Part shown: positions 34,708-43,769 of the stretch, in pieces
Position numbering within the stretch: the stretch's first letter is position 1
Layout: every line of letters begins with the position of its first letter
Assembly: GCA_014584295.1 (NCBI GenBank)
Contig: JACTNC010000025.1
Location: 33,930 to 97,929 of the forward strand
Length of the DNA stretch: 64,000 nucleotides
Direction: 5' to 3'
Source of the DNA: Verrucomicrobiota bacterium
GTDB lineage: Bacteria > Verrucomicrobiota > Verrucomicrobiia > Opitutales > Opitutaceae
Notes under the pieces: model-generated
Told to the model about the DNA's origin: nothing
Databases searched by the model: none
What the model saw: the letters and a program-made list of their open reading frames with translations, nothing else
Position numbers and translations under genes: made by a program

Positions 34708-35267
34708 GATAGATCCTAGGTTGAGTTGAAGGGACTGAAGTTAGTGTCCGTGTAAGGGGTGGCGTTCAAAAAGAGTATCGAACAAATGTGCAACCCCGGA
34801 GTTTTGCGCCAAACGTCTGAATTTTGGCAAAATTACGCCCCAAAATGCCTATTTCTCGTGTGGAATGACCACTTTTTGCCCGAATGTGGTAGGATGGGGG
34901 CCATCAGGATCAAATTGAGATTCGATCGGGTGATTTCTCAGATTGGAGCCGAAAGCCGTGGGTTTTGAGTGATTTTCGGCCTTTTAGGAGATTTTATGGC
35001 CATCAGTGCAGGAAAATCATGAGGTTGTCGAGCTTTAGGGTATAGTCCCCATCTAATGCCTGTTTCCATTGGTCGGGCGAGATGCGAGGGGCGGAGGACG
35101 CCGTAGCCCCAGGCGCAATGCTAGGACTCAAATTTCGCCTGCAAAGGCTACGTGATTCCTTGAAGGATTGCTTTGAATGCTTCTCACTCAGACGGGAGCG
35201 CAACGTTGTCTGTTTTTTCTAAGCGGCATGTGTTCCTTCTTATCCCCCTTCTGCGTCCTCTGACCTT
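34708..35267. other. Long intergenic region upstream of accB and the GMC gene
   Basis: About 560 bases between divergent genes, more AT-rich than its surroundings. It must hold the accB promoter and that of the plus-strand GMC oxidoreductase. I found a 69-codon plus-strand frame (34759-34968) with no homology I know, a hairpin at 34948-34980, and no clear gene. A small RNA transcribed on the plus strand and ended by that hairpin is possible. Confidence 0.4.
34948..34984 (+). terminator. Hairpin followed by T-run
   Basis: GCCGAAA (34948-34954) pairs with TTTCGGC (34974-34980), leaving a 19-base loop; CTTTTA follows. On the plus strand this resembles a weak intrinsic terminator. No established gene precedes it on this strand, so if it is real it would end an unannotated short transcript. 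Confidence 0.35.
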
Positions 35268-36974
35268 ATGAATATTCAAGGATCTGCTGCCCAACAAAAT
35301 ACTTACGACGCGATCGTGATCGGCTCTGGAATCAGTGGCGGCTGGGCTGCCAAGGAACTGAGCGAAAAAGGATTGAAGACGCTTGTCCTTGAGCGCGGTC
35401 AGGATGTTAAACATGGCGACTATCCGACCGCTATGATGGAGTCTTGGGAATTTCCAGGGCGCACGAAGATTTCCAATGCCGATCTATCCAAGCAGTTGAA
35501 ACAGAACCGCACGGGATACACGACCCATCCGGGATCGGCCCATTGGTTCGTCAATGATCTCGAGAACCCCTATTCTGAGGATAAACGGTTCGATTGGATG
35601 CGGGGGTATCAGGTGGGGGGGCGCTCACTCACCTGGGGGCGCCAATCCTATCGCTGGAGTGACCTCGATTTTGAGGCGAATGCGGTGGATGGGATGTCAA
35701 TCGACTGGCCCATTCGATATGCTGACATTGCCCCGTGGTACGACTACGTCGAACGGTTTGCAGGCATCAGCGGGAGCAAGGAAGGACTACCCCAGCTGCC
35801 GGATGGACAGTTCCTTCCACCGATGGAGCTCAACTGTCTGGAGCGGCAGGTCAAACAGCGCATTGCCAAGGCATTCAACGGTCGGGCCATGATCATTGGG
35901 CGCTGCGCAAACCTTACGGTTCCACATAATGGACGCGCCAACTGCCAGTTTCGAGATCGCTGCATTCGGGGATGTCCCTATGGGGCCTATTTCAGCAGCA
36001 ATGCAGCAACCTTGCCGGCGGCCTATGCGACGGGCAATCTAACCCTTCGTCCGTATTCGATCGTCAACGAAATCATTTACGACAAGGAGAAGAAGCGGGC
36101 GAGGGGCGTGCGAATCATTGATGCGCAGACGCATGAGGTGATGGAATTTTATGCAAAGGTGATCTTCTCCTGCGCATCGGCGGTCGCATCGACCTTTATC
36201 CTGCTGAATTCAAAATCCGATCGGTTTCCAAACGGTTTGGGCAACGACAGTGGCGAACTCGGTCACAACCTCATGGATCACCACTTCAAGGTTGGGGCCA
36301 ATGGGGAATCGGACGAGTTTGCGGACATGTTTTATAAAGGCCAGCGACCGAATGGGATCTACATACCGCGCTTCCGCAACCTGGACCGGAAATCCCAACG
36401 CAAGGACTATGTCCGTGGCTTCGGTTATCAAGGCCGTGCAAGTCGAACCGACTGGTCCCGGGGGATCCGGGAGCTCAATTATTTTGGGTCTCAGATGAAG
36501 GTCGACCTAATCGCACCCGGGCCCTGGCGCTTCGGCATCGGGTCATGGGGTGAATGTCTGCCGTATCACTCGAATCGTATGTACCTTAGCGACAAGGTTC
36601 GGGACAAATGGGGACAGCCAACGGTGACATTTGACTGTGAATGGAAGGAGAATGAGTACGCGATGCGCAAGGACATGAAGGCTTCAGCCATTGAGATGCT
36701 AGAGGCCGCGGGTCTGAAGAACATCACGCCATTTGACGACCCGCTGGCGCCGGGACTATGCATTCATGAAATGGGGACTGCCCGCATGGGGAGGGATCCC
36801 AAGACTTCCATCCTTAACAAGTGGAATCAGGTGCACGCGGTGCCCAATGTCTTTGTTACGGATGGCGCCTGCATGACCTCTGCCTCCTGCGTCAATCCTT
36901 CGTTGACCTACATGGCGCTTACCGCGCGCGCCTGTGATCATGCTGTGAGCGAACTCAAGAAACACAACCTCTGA
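35268..36974 (+). CDS. GMC family FAD-dependent oxidoreductase
   Basis: A 568-residue flavoprotein related to the large subunits of membrane gluconate/fructose dehydrogenases. The FAD-binding motif is AIVIGSGISGGWAAKEL (about 15-31), with LVLERG after it; GYQVGGRSLTWG follows, and the GMC C-terminal segment HEMGTARMGRDPKTSILNKW and VTDGACMTSASCVNPSLTYM has the usual catalytic region. It would oxidise a sugar or sugar acid and pass electrons on. The next gene encodes its subunit-3-like partner. No signal peptide is seen; export with the Tat-type partner is typical of the family. Confidence 0.93.
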   Translation: MNIQGSAAQQNTYDAIVIGSGISGGWAAKELSEKGLKTLVLERGQDVKHGDYPTAMMESWEFPGRTKISNADLSKQLKQNRTGYTTHPGSAHWFVNDLENPYSEDKRFDWMRGYQVGGRSLTWGRQSYRWSDLDFEANAVDGMSIDWPIRYADIAPWYDYVERFAGISGSKEGLPQLPDGQFLPPMELNCLERQVKQRIAKAFNGRAMIIGRCANLTVPHNGRANCQFRDRCIRGCPYGAYFSSNAATLPAAYATGNLTLRPYSIVNEIIYDKEKKRARGVRIIDAQTHEVMEFYAKVIFSCASAVASTFILLNSKSDRFPNGLGNDSGELGHNLMDHHFKVGANGESDEFADMFYKGQRPNGIYIPRFRNLDRKSQRKDYVRGFGYQGRASRTDWSRGIRELNYFGSQMKVDLIAPGPWRFGIGSWGECLPYHSNRMYLSDKVRDKWGQPTVTFDCEWKENEYAMRKDMKASAIEMLEAAGLKNITPFDDPLAPGLCIHEMGTARMGRDPKTSILNKWNQVHAVPNVFVTDGACMTSASCVNPSLTYMALTARACDHAVSELKKHNL

Positions 36975-36986
36975 GCTGACCCGACA

Positions 36987-37583
36987 ATGAAAACCGATTC
37001 CCCTGTCCAATCTGGATCTGTTACAGAGCTGACTCGCCGTGATGCCATTCGCCGCGCTGCATTGTTGCTCGGTGTTGCGTTTTCGCCGTCGCTGGTGACT
37101 CGTGTGGTGCTTGCGCAGGAAGGGTTTCCAGGGCCTGCAAGTTCGACCGGCCTGTCACCGCGTGAACTGGAAACGGCTTCTGCGGTGGTGGAAAGAATCA
37201 TTCCTCGTACCGATACACCCGGTGCGATCGACGTAGGAGTACCGGCATTCATCAATGCAATGTGCATCGGCTATCTTACGAAGGAAGAGCACGACCTGAT
37301 TATGGATGGCTTGGTAGAGGTGGAAAAACGTTCCGTGAGTTCCCTGGGTCGGTCGTTTTCCAAACTCGAAGCGGCAGAACAGGATTCCCTTCTGCGTACG
37401 ATCGCCGATGAACCTCAGGGAAGGATGAACCGCTTTTTCCGGCAGATGCGCGAGTTAACGATCCTTGGGTATTTCACCTCTGAAGAAGTCGGGAAGAATG
37501 TGCTTCACTACAATCCGGTGCCGGGGGGCTTTGACGCCTGTGTTCCGATATCGGAGGTCGGGAATGTGAATTGGACTCGATGA
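36987..37583 (+). CDS. Gluconate 2-dehydrogenase subunit-3-like protein
   Basis: A 198-residue small subunit. The N-terminus has a twin-arginine-type signal (LTRRDAIRRAALLLGVAFSP). The mature part carries the family segments LSPRELETASAVVERIIPRT and DTPGAIDVGVPAFINAM, with a later FTSEEVGKNVLHYN. In related dehydrogenases this subunit partners the GMC flavoprotein and helps to bring it through the Tat pathway. It starts 12 bases after the flavoprotein gene. No heme subunit follows here, so the electron acceptor is unknown. Confidence 0.9.
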   Translation: MKTDSPVQSGSVTELTRRDAIRRAALLLGVAFSPSLVTRVVLAQEGFPGPASSTGLSPRELETASAVVERIIPRTDTPGAIDVGVPAFINAMCIGYLTKEEHDLIMDGLVEVEKRSVSSLGRSFSKLEAAEQDSLLRTIADEPQGRMNRFFRQMRELTILGYFTSEEVGKNVLHYNPVPGGFDACVPISEVGNVNWTR

Positions 37584-37756
37584 GCTAGTTGGACATAAAA
37601 TGCATCCAACTTGAATTAAAATCGGGTCTCCCGAGGGTTTTTTGCCACAAGTTGGTTTGCACGTCTCATTAGAGGCGATTCGTCCCTGAATTTCTGCTAT
37701 TCGACTTAATTATTGCACAGTTCATCAGGATTTGTTCACACTTTGGCTCAAATAAT

Positions 37757-37792
37757 GCCCAGGCGATCCTACAGGTCGTTTGGGCTTGTTTG
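37757..37792 (+). terminator. Hairpin between dehydrogenase small subunit and TonB receptor
   Basis: GCCCAGGCGA (37757-37766) pairs with TCGTTTGGGC (37776-37785) in all ten positions if two G-U pairs are allowed, with a nine-base loop and TTGTTTG after it. It may be a terminator of the dehydrogenase transcript or an element in the leader of the receptor gene. Confidence 0.45.
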
Positions 37793-37815
37793 ACTAAAAA
37801 AACAACAAATACCAC

Positions 37816-40578
37816 ATGAACTACCTCCGCATGTCGGGGCTGGTGGCTTGTCGCCCCTATTTGGGATCCGCGAAAGCCCTCAGCCGTAACAGCAAAACAC
37901 TAGCATCGGCGCTTGTCGCCGTGACCTTGGGCGCTGGAACGCTTGTTCAGGCCCAAGTACAGCCAACCAGCACCACGACCACCACCAACGACCCGTCCAA
38001 GACCGAACACGTCAAGATGGAGAAGTTCGAGGTGACAGGTTCTCGCATCAAACGGCTGGATATGGAAACGCCGCAGCCCGTCGTCACGTTTAGTTCCGAA
38101 GAGATCAAAATGGGTGGCTTCACCAGTCTGGGCGATTTCGTCCAGAGCCTACCCTTCAATACAGGCTCCACGAATTCGATTGTTCAGACGGCCTCTTTTA
38201 CCCGGGGCGCTGCGACCGTCAATCCGCGCGGGCTCGGAAGCAACCGCTTCCTCGTGCTGGTTAACGGCCGCCGGTCAGTTGGGTATGCGCTGACAAATTC
38301 AAACAACCAATCGGTGTTTGACTTCAATTCGATCCCGCTGGCGGCGATCGATGAGATCACCTATCTCAAGGATGGAGCGTCCGCGATCTACGGCTCGGAT
38401 GCCGTGACCGGGGTGATGGATATCAAGCTGAAGCGCAACTTCAGCGGACTACGCGTCGATTTGCTGGGAGGCAATACGCTGGGTCACGATACCTTCACCA
38501 AGGAAGCCTCTGTCCTGGTTGGTGCCCAGACCGGCAAGACCTCCATTGTCATGGTGGCCAGTTATGTTGGCGCCAATGACAACTTCATCCGGGATTTCGA
38601 TCGCTCCAAGACGACCGATTATTCCAGCCACGCTCCCAAGGGAACCAACCAGAACAGTTCGGCAAACTGGCCTGCAAATCTCATCCTGAGCGCCGCACAA
38701 GCTGCCGCCGCGGGCTTCACCACGGGGTCTGGCACTTATGTCCTTACGGGAGGCCAGCCTACGGCGAACCCGACCAAATCCCAGTTCGCGCGGGCCGCTG
38801 CTTTGACGAACTCCAATCGCTATGATTTCGCGCAGACGTACCAGCTTTTCCCCCCGTTCGACTACTATGGCGTCTACACCAATATCAAACATGAGATCAG
38901 CGATAGCCTCTACTTCTTTGGTGAGATCATTTACAGCAACAACCAAACGAATTTTTCGTTTACGCCGTCAGTGATTCAGAGCACGCAGAATGCGGGAACC
39001 GGACCCACAGGCCTGCTCAATATCCCTGCGACCAACCCCTACAACCCGCTCGGGATTGACATCACGAACTTCCTCTACCGGACAAGCTTTGGCCCGGCCC
39101 GCAAGTTCGACACGAAGAGTTCAGCCGTTACCTATCTCATGGGTGTGGGCGGCAACATTGACGACAACTGGAGTTGGGAAATTGGCGCCTCGCTCGGCCG
39201 GGGCGATGTCTCGACGACCGCCCGCAACCAGATTCGCGCGGTGGATCTCCAGCGCGCGCTGAATGGCACAACACGCCAGACGGCGCTGAATCCGTTTGGT
39301 CCCTCTGACAACCAGAGCCTCGTAGACAGTTTGTTCACGGTTTCCAATTCGGTGTATGCAGCAAAAGCTGAGATGCTCGATGCCACGGTGACGGGAAATC
39401 TCTTCGAACTGCCTGGAGGCGATATCGGCGTCGCCATTGGCAGCGAATATCGCAAGGACATGATCCAGCAGGATCCCGATACGTCTGCTTACGTTGGATC
39501 GGGTGGTGGTACGCCCTATCGTGGAGACAGGACCATCTTTTCCGCCTATGTGGAAGCGACCTTCCCCATTACCCGTCAGCTCGAGGTTCAGGCGGCAGGG
39601 CGGTTCGAGGATTACAGCGATTTCACGACCAAGCCCAAGATCGGTGCCAAGTTCAAGCTGCCGCCGACGAAGATCGTGGATGTTCTCCTGCGCGCTTCAT
39701 TCTCTCAATCCTTCAAGGCTCCCGACATGGGTCGCTTGTTCACCGCAGCCACTACAGCATTTACATCGACAACCCGTACAGACCCGAAGCGCCCCCAGGA
39801 TCCTGCCACCCAGCTTCGCATCATCACGTCGGGCAATGCCGACCTCCAACCAGAAGAAGCCAACATCTGGTATGGCGGTGCGGTCTTTGACGTGAAGGCA
39901 GTGAAGGGGCTGTCGTTCGCGGTTGACTACTTCAACTTTGAAATCGACGACGTCATCACATCGCCTTCTGACACCACGCTTCTTGCGCGTGAGGACCAGT
40001 TCCCCGGCGCCGTTGTCCGCGACAACACCCAAGGCACCCCCGGCCCGATCCTCTATCTCCGCCGCGTTCCCTTCAACGTTGCGAAGCAATGGTACTCGGG
40101 CGTCGATTTTGAGGCCAAGTACAACCTTCGCGACACGCGCTGGGGCGATTTCCTCTTCACGCTCAATACGACTCGCACCATCAGCATCAAGTCGAACTCC
40201 GGCATCCGCGATGCAAACGGCAACCTGCCCGATGACTTTGAGAATGTTGGCCTGTACAACAATCCCAAGTGGAACGGGACAGCCTCAGCATCCTGGGCCT
40301 ACAAGGACTACGGTGCTGCAGTGCGCGTGAACTACATTGGAGCCTACTTCAATGACGGCTACACGGTTGATGGCTGGGGAGAGAACGCAGTGACGACCGT
40401 CAATGCCCAGTTCTCCTACAAGGGATTCTGGGACACGAAGGCCACCATTGGCGTCAACAATGTGTTCGACAAGGAGCCTCCCTTCAACGGATTCGAATCG
40501 TCGAGCTATGACCAGAGCACCTATGGCCGCATCGGCCTTGGTCGATTTGTCTTCCTCCGGCTCGAGAAGGAGTTCTAG
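37816..40578 (+). CDS. TonB-dependent outer-membrane receptor
   Basis: A 920-residue outer-membrane beta-barrel. A long signal peptide (about 1-47, ending VQAQ) is followed by a Thr-rich stretch and MEKFEVTGSRIKR, the receptor start typical of Opitutaceae. The plug domain spans about 75-195 (EEIKMGGFTSLGDFVQSLPF, VNPRGLGSNRFLVLVNGRRS, DGASAIYGSDAVTGVMDIKL). The barrel continues to a C-terminal Phe (FLRLEKEF), the outer-membrane sorting signal. Substrates may be iron chelates, vitamins or glycans. No SusD-like partner or TonB energising genes lie nearby. Neighbouring dehydrogenase genes hint at a sugar-related substrate. Confidence 0.95.
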   Translation: MNYLRMSGLVACRPYLGSAKALSRNSKTLASALVAVTLGAGTLVQAQVQPTSTTTTTNDPSKTEHVKMEKFEVTGSRIKRLDMETPQPVVTFSSEEIKMGGFTSLGDFVQSLPFNTGSTNSIVQTASFTRGAATVNPRGLGSNRFLVLVNGRRSVGYALTNSNNQSVFDFNSIPLAAIDEITYLKDGASAIYGSDAVTGVMDIKLKRNFSGLRVDLLGGNTLGHDTFTKEASVLVGAQTGKTSIVMVASYVGANDNFIRDFDRSKTTDYSSHAPKGTNQNSSANWPANLILSAAQAAAAGFTTGSGTYVLTGGQPTANPTKSQFARAAALTNSNRYDFAQTYQLFPPFDYYGVYTNIKHEISDSLYFFGEIIYSNNQTNFSFTPSVIQSTQNAGTGPTGLLNIPATNPYNPLGIDITNFLYRTSFGPARKFDTKSSAVTYLMGVGGNIDDNWSWEIGASLGRGDVSTTARNQIRAVDLQRALNGTTRQTALNPFGPSDNQSLVDSLFTVSNSVYAAKAEMLDATVTGNLFELPGGDIGVAIGSEYRKDMIQQDPDTSAYVGSGGGTPYRGDRTIFSAYVEATFPITRQLEVQAAGRFEDYSDFTTKPKIGAKFKLPPTKIVDVLLRASFSQSFKAPDMGRLFTAATTAFTSTTRTDPKRPQDPATQLRIITSGNADLQPEEANIWYGGAVFDVKAVKGLSFAVDYFNFEIDDVITSPSDTTLLAREDQFPGAVVRDNTQGTPGPILYLRRVPFNVAKQWYSGVDFEAKYNLRDTRWGDFLFTLNTTRTISIKSNSGIRDANGNLPDDFENVGLYNNPKWNGTASASWAYKDYGAAVRVNYIGAYFNDGYTVDGWGENAVTTVNAQFSYKGFWDTKATIGVNNVFDKEPPFNGFESSSYDQSTYGRIGLGRFVFLRLEKEF

Positions 40579-40606
40579 TCCGCACTTGCAGTTTGTTTAG
40601 AACCAG

Positions 40607-40645
40607 CAGCCTCGCTACATTTCAGCAGCGGGGCTGTTTTATTTT
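40607..40645 (+). terminator. Strong intrinsic terminator after TonB receptor
   Basis: CAGCCTCGCT (40607-40616) pairs fully with AGCGGGGCTG (40627-40636), one pair being G-U, and is followed by TTTTATTTT (40637-40645). This is a textbook Rho-independent terminator shape. It ends immediately before the ATG of the next gene, at 40646, so that ATG has no room for a ribosome binding site. Confidence 0.85.
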
Positions 40646-42568
40646 ATGAAGCACTCGTCCTCATTCATCCTCCTGGTCGCCTTGGGAGTATCGTTCATCG
40701 GGTCGTCCTTGGCTGCAGAACAGACCGTGCCACCCGAGTTTCCAGTCGCGCATTTTTTCCGGAACCCGGCGATTGTTCAGCTTCGATTTTCACCGAACGG
40801 GAAATACATTGCTGCCTTGGTCCCCTATGAGCACCGGTTGAACCTGGTGATCATGGATACTGAGAAGCGCACCAAGAATCTCATCACGGGATTCAAGGAT
40901 TTCAGCATCTCTTCCTATCGCTGGGCGAACGATGACAGGCTTGTGATGCTGCTGGATGACGACGGAGATGAGGATTTCCTTCCCTTTGCCATTGATCGGG
41001 ACGGAAAGAACTTCACAAAATTTGACGATACCAAGGCGATTTCGTCGATCCTTCGACGCGATCCAAACAATTCGCGCCGTGTCCTGGTCCTGTCGAATCA
41101 GACTCACGCCAATCGGGCGGATCCGTGTTGGCTCGACGTAAAGACGGGGAAAATAACCGTCATTGCTAAAAATCCCGGGCAGGTGAGGACGTGGGTGCTC
41201 GATGGGGAAAACGTCCCGCGCTTTGCCATCGAGAGTCGCACCCTGGAGGAAACGATACTCTACCGAGCCAAGGCGGGTGATGACTGGAAACCCTTGGCAA
41301 CCTTCCAGGACGGCGAGCCAAGGTGGACACCGCTGGCATTCGATAGCGACAATCGCACGGTGTACATCCGTTCAAACGAAGGGCGGAAGACCTATGCCAT
41401 CTATCGCTATGATACGGTCACTCACAAACGCGGTGAACTGGTATACGCGGATCCCGATGATCGCTATGACATGCGTGGAGTTGTTTCCTTTGAAGATGAT
41501 CTTGGTCGCAGTCCGATCGTTGGAGTGACCTACACCTCCGATCGCGACAGCATTTATTACTTTGACGAGACGATGATCCGGCGGCAGCGGATCCTTGATC
41601 AGTCCATGCCAGATACCATCAACCGACAAATGTCGGTGAGCGGAGAACGGAAACAAATCGTCGTGGTTGCTCGGTCGGAGCGGGAACCGGGCGTCTACTA
41701 CCTCTTCGACGAGGAACGAAAGAAGATCGATGAACTTGCGGTCACGCGGCCTCACATTGATCCCGCGACGATGGCTCCCATGAAGGCCATACGCTACAAG
41801 GCGCGGGATGGTCTCGAGATTGAAGCCATGCTCACCCTCCCTGTCGGGCGAGAGCCTCGCGGCCTACCGCTGGTGATTCACCCCCATGGAGGTCCCTTCG
41901 GGATCCGCGATGAGATTGGCTTCAGCCCGGAAGTGCAGCTCTATGCCAACCGCGGCTATGCCGTGCTGCAGCCAAACTATCGGGGCTCGGGGGGGTACGG
42001 TGAGTGGTTCGAGCGCCTGGGTTACAGGCAGTGGGGACGCATCATGCAGGATGACTTGAGCGACGCCGTAAAATGGGCTGTGGATACCGGCTTGGCGGAT
42101 CCCAAGAGGGTGGTGATCGCGGGCGCCAGCTATGGTGGGTATGCGGTCATGGCCGGTCTCGCCTTCACACCCGAGCTCTATTGCGCGGGAGTAAATTATG
42201 TGGGTGTTACCGATTTGAAGAGGATCGCATCGCAACGTCGATCGACAGAGGATCGGCGCGCATGGACCAGAACCCGGGTTGGTGACCTCTATGACGATTC
42301 AAGCGAACTGGAGGCACGCTCGCCCGTCAATTTTGCGTCGTCAATCCGCGCCCCGGTCATCATGGCTTATGGCCAATCCGACCCGAGGGTGACTCGTGAG
42401 CACGGCGACGACATGAAAGTTGCCCTGTCGCGCGCAAAGAAGGACTTCGAGTTTATCATCGAATCCGGCGAGGGCCACGGTTTCAGGAAAGAGGAAAACG
42501 CCATTGCGTTCTACACGCAGGTGGACGCCTTTCTCAAGAAGCACGTGCCGCCCGCAGGAGCCAAGTGA
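40646..42568 (+). CDS. Exported S9 family (prolyl oligopeptidase-like) peptidase
   Basis: A 640-residue peptidase with a signal peptide (MKHSSSFILLVALGVSFIGS, then SLAAEQ). Residues 35-370 form a beta-propeller-like domain and 385-640 an alpha/beta hydrolase. The triad is S495 in GASYGGYA, D579 in YGQSDPRV and H611 in GEGHGF. The oxyanion and pre-catalytic region is YRGSGGYGEWF. Enzymes of this type cleave dipeptides or acylated residues from short peptides in the periplasm. The ATG lies at the end of a T-run of the upstream terminator with no ribosome binding site; the signal peptide nevertheless fits only this start. Confidence 0.92.
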   Translation: MKHSSSFILLVALGVSFIGSSLAAEQTVPPEFPVAHFFRNPAIVQLRFSPNGKYIAALVPYEHRLNLVIMDTEKRTKNLITGFKDFSISSYRWANDDRLVMLLDDDGDEDFLPFAIDRDGKNFTKFDDTKAISSILRRDPNNSRRVLVLSNQTHANRADPCWLDVKTGKITVIAKNPGQVRTWVLDGENVPRFAIESRTLEETILYRAKAGDDWKPLATFQDGEPRWTPLAFDSDNRTVYIRSNEGRKTYAIYRYDTVTHKRGELVYADPDDRYDMRGVVSFEDDLGRSPIVGVTYTSDRDSIYYFDETMIRRQRILDQSMPDTINRQMSVSGERKQIVVVARSEREPGVYYLFDEERKKIDELAVTRPHIDPATMAPMKAIRYKARDGLEIEAMLTLPVGREPRGLPLVIHPHGGPFGIRDEIGFSPEVQLYANRGYAVLQPNYRGSGGYGEWFERLGYRQWGRIMQDDLSDAVKWAVDTGLADPKRVVIAGASYGGYAVMAGLAFTPELYCAGVNYVGVTDLKRIASQRRSTEDRRAWTRTRVGDLYDDSSELEARSPVNFASSIRAPVIMAYGQSDPRVTREHGDDMKVALSRAKKDFEFIIESGEGHGFRKEENAIAFYTQVDAFLKKHVPPAGAK

Positions 42569-42586
42569 TTGCCACCGCAAGGTGAT

Positions 42587-42621
42587 GCGCATCGGCATTG
42601 CTTCGACGGATGCCGATGTGC
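42587..42621. other. Hairpin in convergent intergenic region
   Basis: GCGCATCGGCAT (42587-42598) and ATGCCGATGTGC (42610-42621) form a 12-pair stem with one G-U pair and an 11-base loop. It lies between the ends of two convergent genes. There is no T-run on either side, so it may act as a transcription barrier or mRNA stabiliser, not as a classical terminator. Confidence 0.5.
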
Positions 42622-42656
42622 CCTTGAACTTGCTGTCCTATCGATTCCCCGATCCG

Positions 42657-43574
42657 TTACGGAACGACAATCGCTTCGCCGATTTCGACGTTGGCCCGCG
42701 CATCGGTGTACACTTGGAGGCCGCTGGTGGTTTCTCCGAGGTAGGGAGTGGCGTTGCGAATCAGTGTTTTCGCCATGGTCGAAAACAACTGCTTAGGCTC
42801 CTTTGGTGCCGCCGCGAAGGTAGTCCAGAGCCGTTTGGCTGACTTGCCCTCCTTCTTGAGCTCCGCGTAGTCAAAAGCGTCGATCACGATGATATGAAAG
42901 TCGCGAGTCCTTTCGTACTCCGTGAGCGACGCGATGCCCGTGGAGGTACTGTTCATGACTCCTGTGGTCATTGTGCCGCTGCTGGAGCTGCCTCCTGACC
43001 GCCCTGCCCCCTTGCCCCACGCGCTTGTGCCGGATTGGTTTTCCCTTGCCGCAGCCAGCGCCTCGTCGTTCCCCCCTGAACGACTCTCCCAGAGCGTGTC
43101 ACCGCCGAGCGTGTGCAAGCCGCGCCCCTTGGGCCCCGGAACAAGTCCATCCCTCCACGTCAATTGTTCGGTCCGAACGATCGGCTGCCGCCAGGGGCGA
43201 ATGCCGTAATGCACGCGCAGCACGAGGGACACCTTTTCGGGCTCGCGCATCAGGCCCTGTTCGTCTGCCGCATTGATCAGATTCCGCTTGAGCAAGGCCG
43301 GCGTCAGCAGCCTGCAGAGTTCCTCATAGGTGAGATCCGATTCATAAACTTCTCCGGGTAGAAAGATGAAATGCGTGGGAGCCATTACTGGAGTGGCTGT
43401 AATGGCGGGTGGATTCACGGCATTCTTTTGCGAAACCCGCCGAATGAGCTCTGCCCGCTCGGTCTTCTGGTAGTTGGCGGATGATACCGACACGGGTGCA
43501 GGACCTTTTATGTCCTGGGCAATCGCAGCCAGGGCGCTGCACGCGATGCCAAGGCAGATGAGTTGAGGTTTCAT
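42657..43574 (-). CDS. Secreted protein of unknown function
   Basis: A 305-residue protein with a signal peptide (MKPQLICLGIACSALAAIAQ). After a Pro/Ala-rich linker come a mixed domain (THFIFLPGEVYESDLTYEEL, then VSLVLRVHYGIRPWRQP), a Gly/Ser-rich low-complexity stretch (about 190-215, GKGAGRSGGSSSSGT), and a second domain (FHIIVIDAFDYAELKKEGK and KRLWTTFAAAP). I do not recognise a family; the middle recalls DUF4136-like or CsgG-like small envelope domains only in general shape. The stretch is likely disordered. It lies downstream of rng, 195 bases away, on the same strand. Confidence 0.7.
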   Translation of the reverse strand: MKPQLICLGIACSALAAIAQDIKGPAPVSVSSANYQKTERAELIRRVSQKNAVNPPAITATPVMAPTHFIFLPGEVYESDLTYEELCRLLTPALLKRNLINAADEQGLMREPEKVSLVLRVHYGIRPWRQPIVRTEQLTWRDGLVPGPKGRGLHTLGGDTLWESRSGGNDEALAAARENQSGTSAWGKGAGRSGGSSSSGTMTTGVMNSTSTGIASLTEYERTRDFHIIVIDAFDYAELKKEGKSAKRLWTTFAAAPKEPKQLFSTMAKTLIRNATPYLGETTSGLQVYTDARANVEIGEAIVVP

Positions 43575-43769
43575 TACGATGAGGGGTGGTCAGTTTCAGT
43601 TGATGCTGTTTGCACGGATCTTTTGACAGGCAGAACTGCCAGGCGCACAGGTACACTTCGCATGCCGTATCCAATTTCTCGGGAAGGGACGCTCGAATGC
43701 GACCATCCCTCCGCGGCATAAGCGACAGTGGATATGAATTGTGCAGGAGAATCGCGGTGTGGTCTCCAA

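Noticed and set aside
35003..35203. Small minus-strand frame between accB and the GMC gene
   Set aside because: No ribosome binding site and no domain; treated as intergenic.
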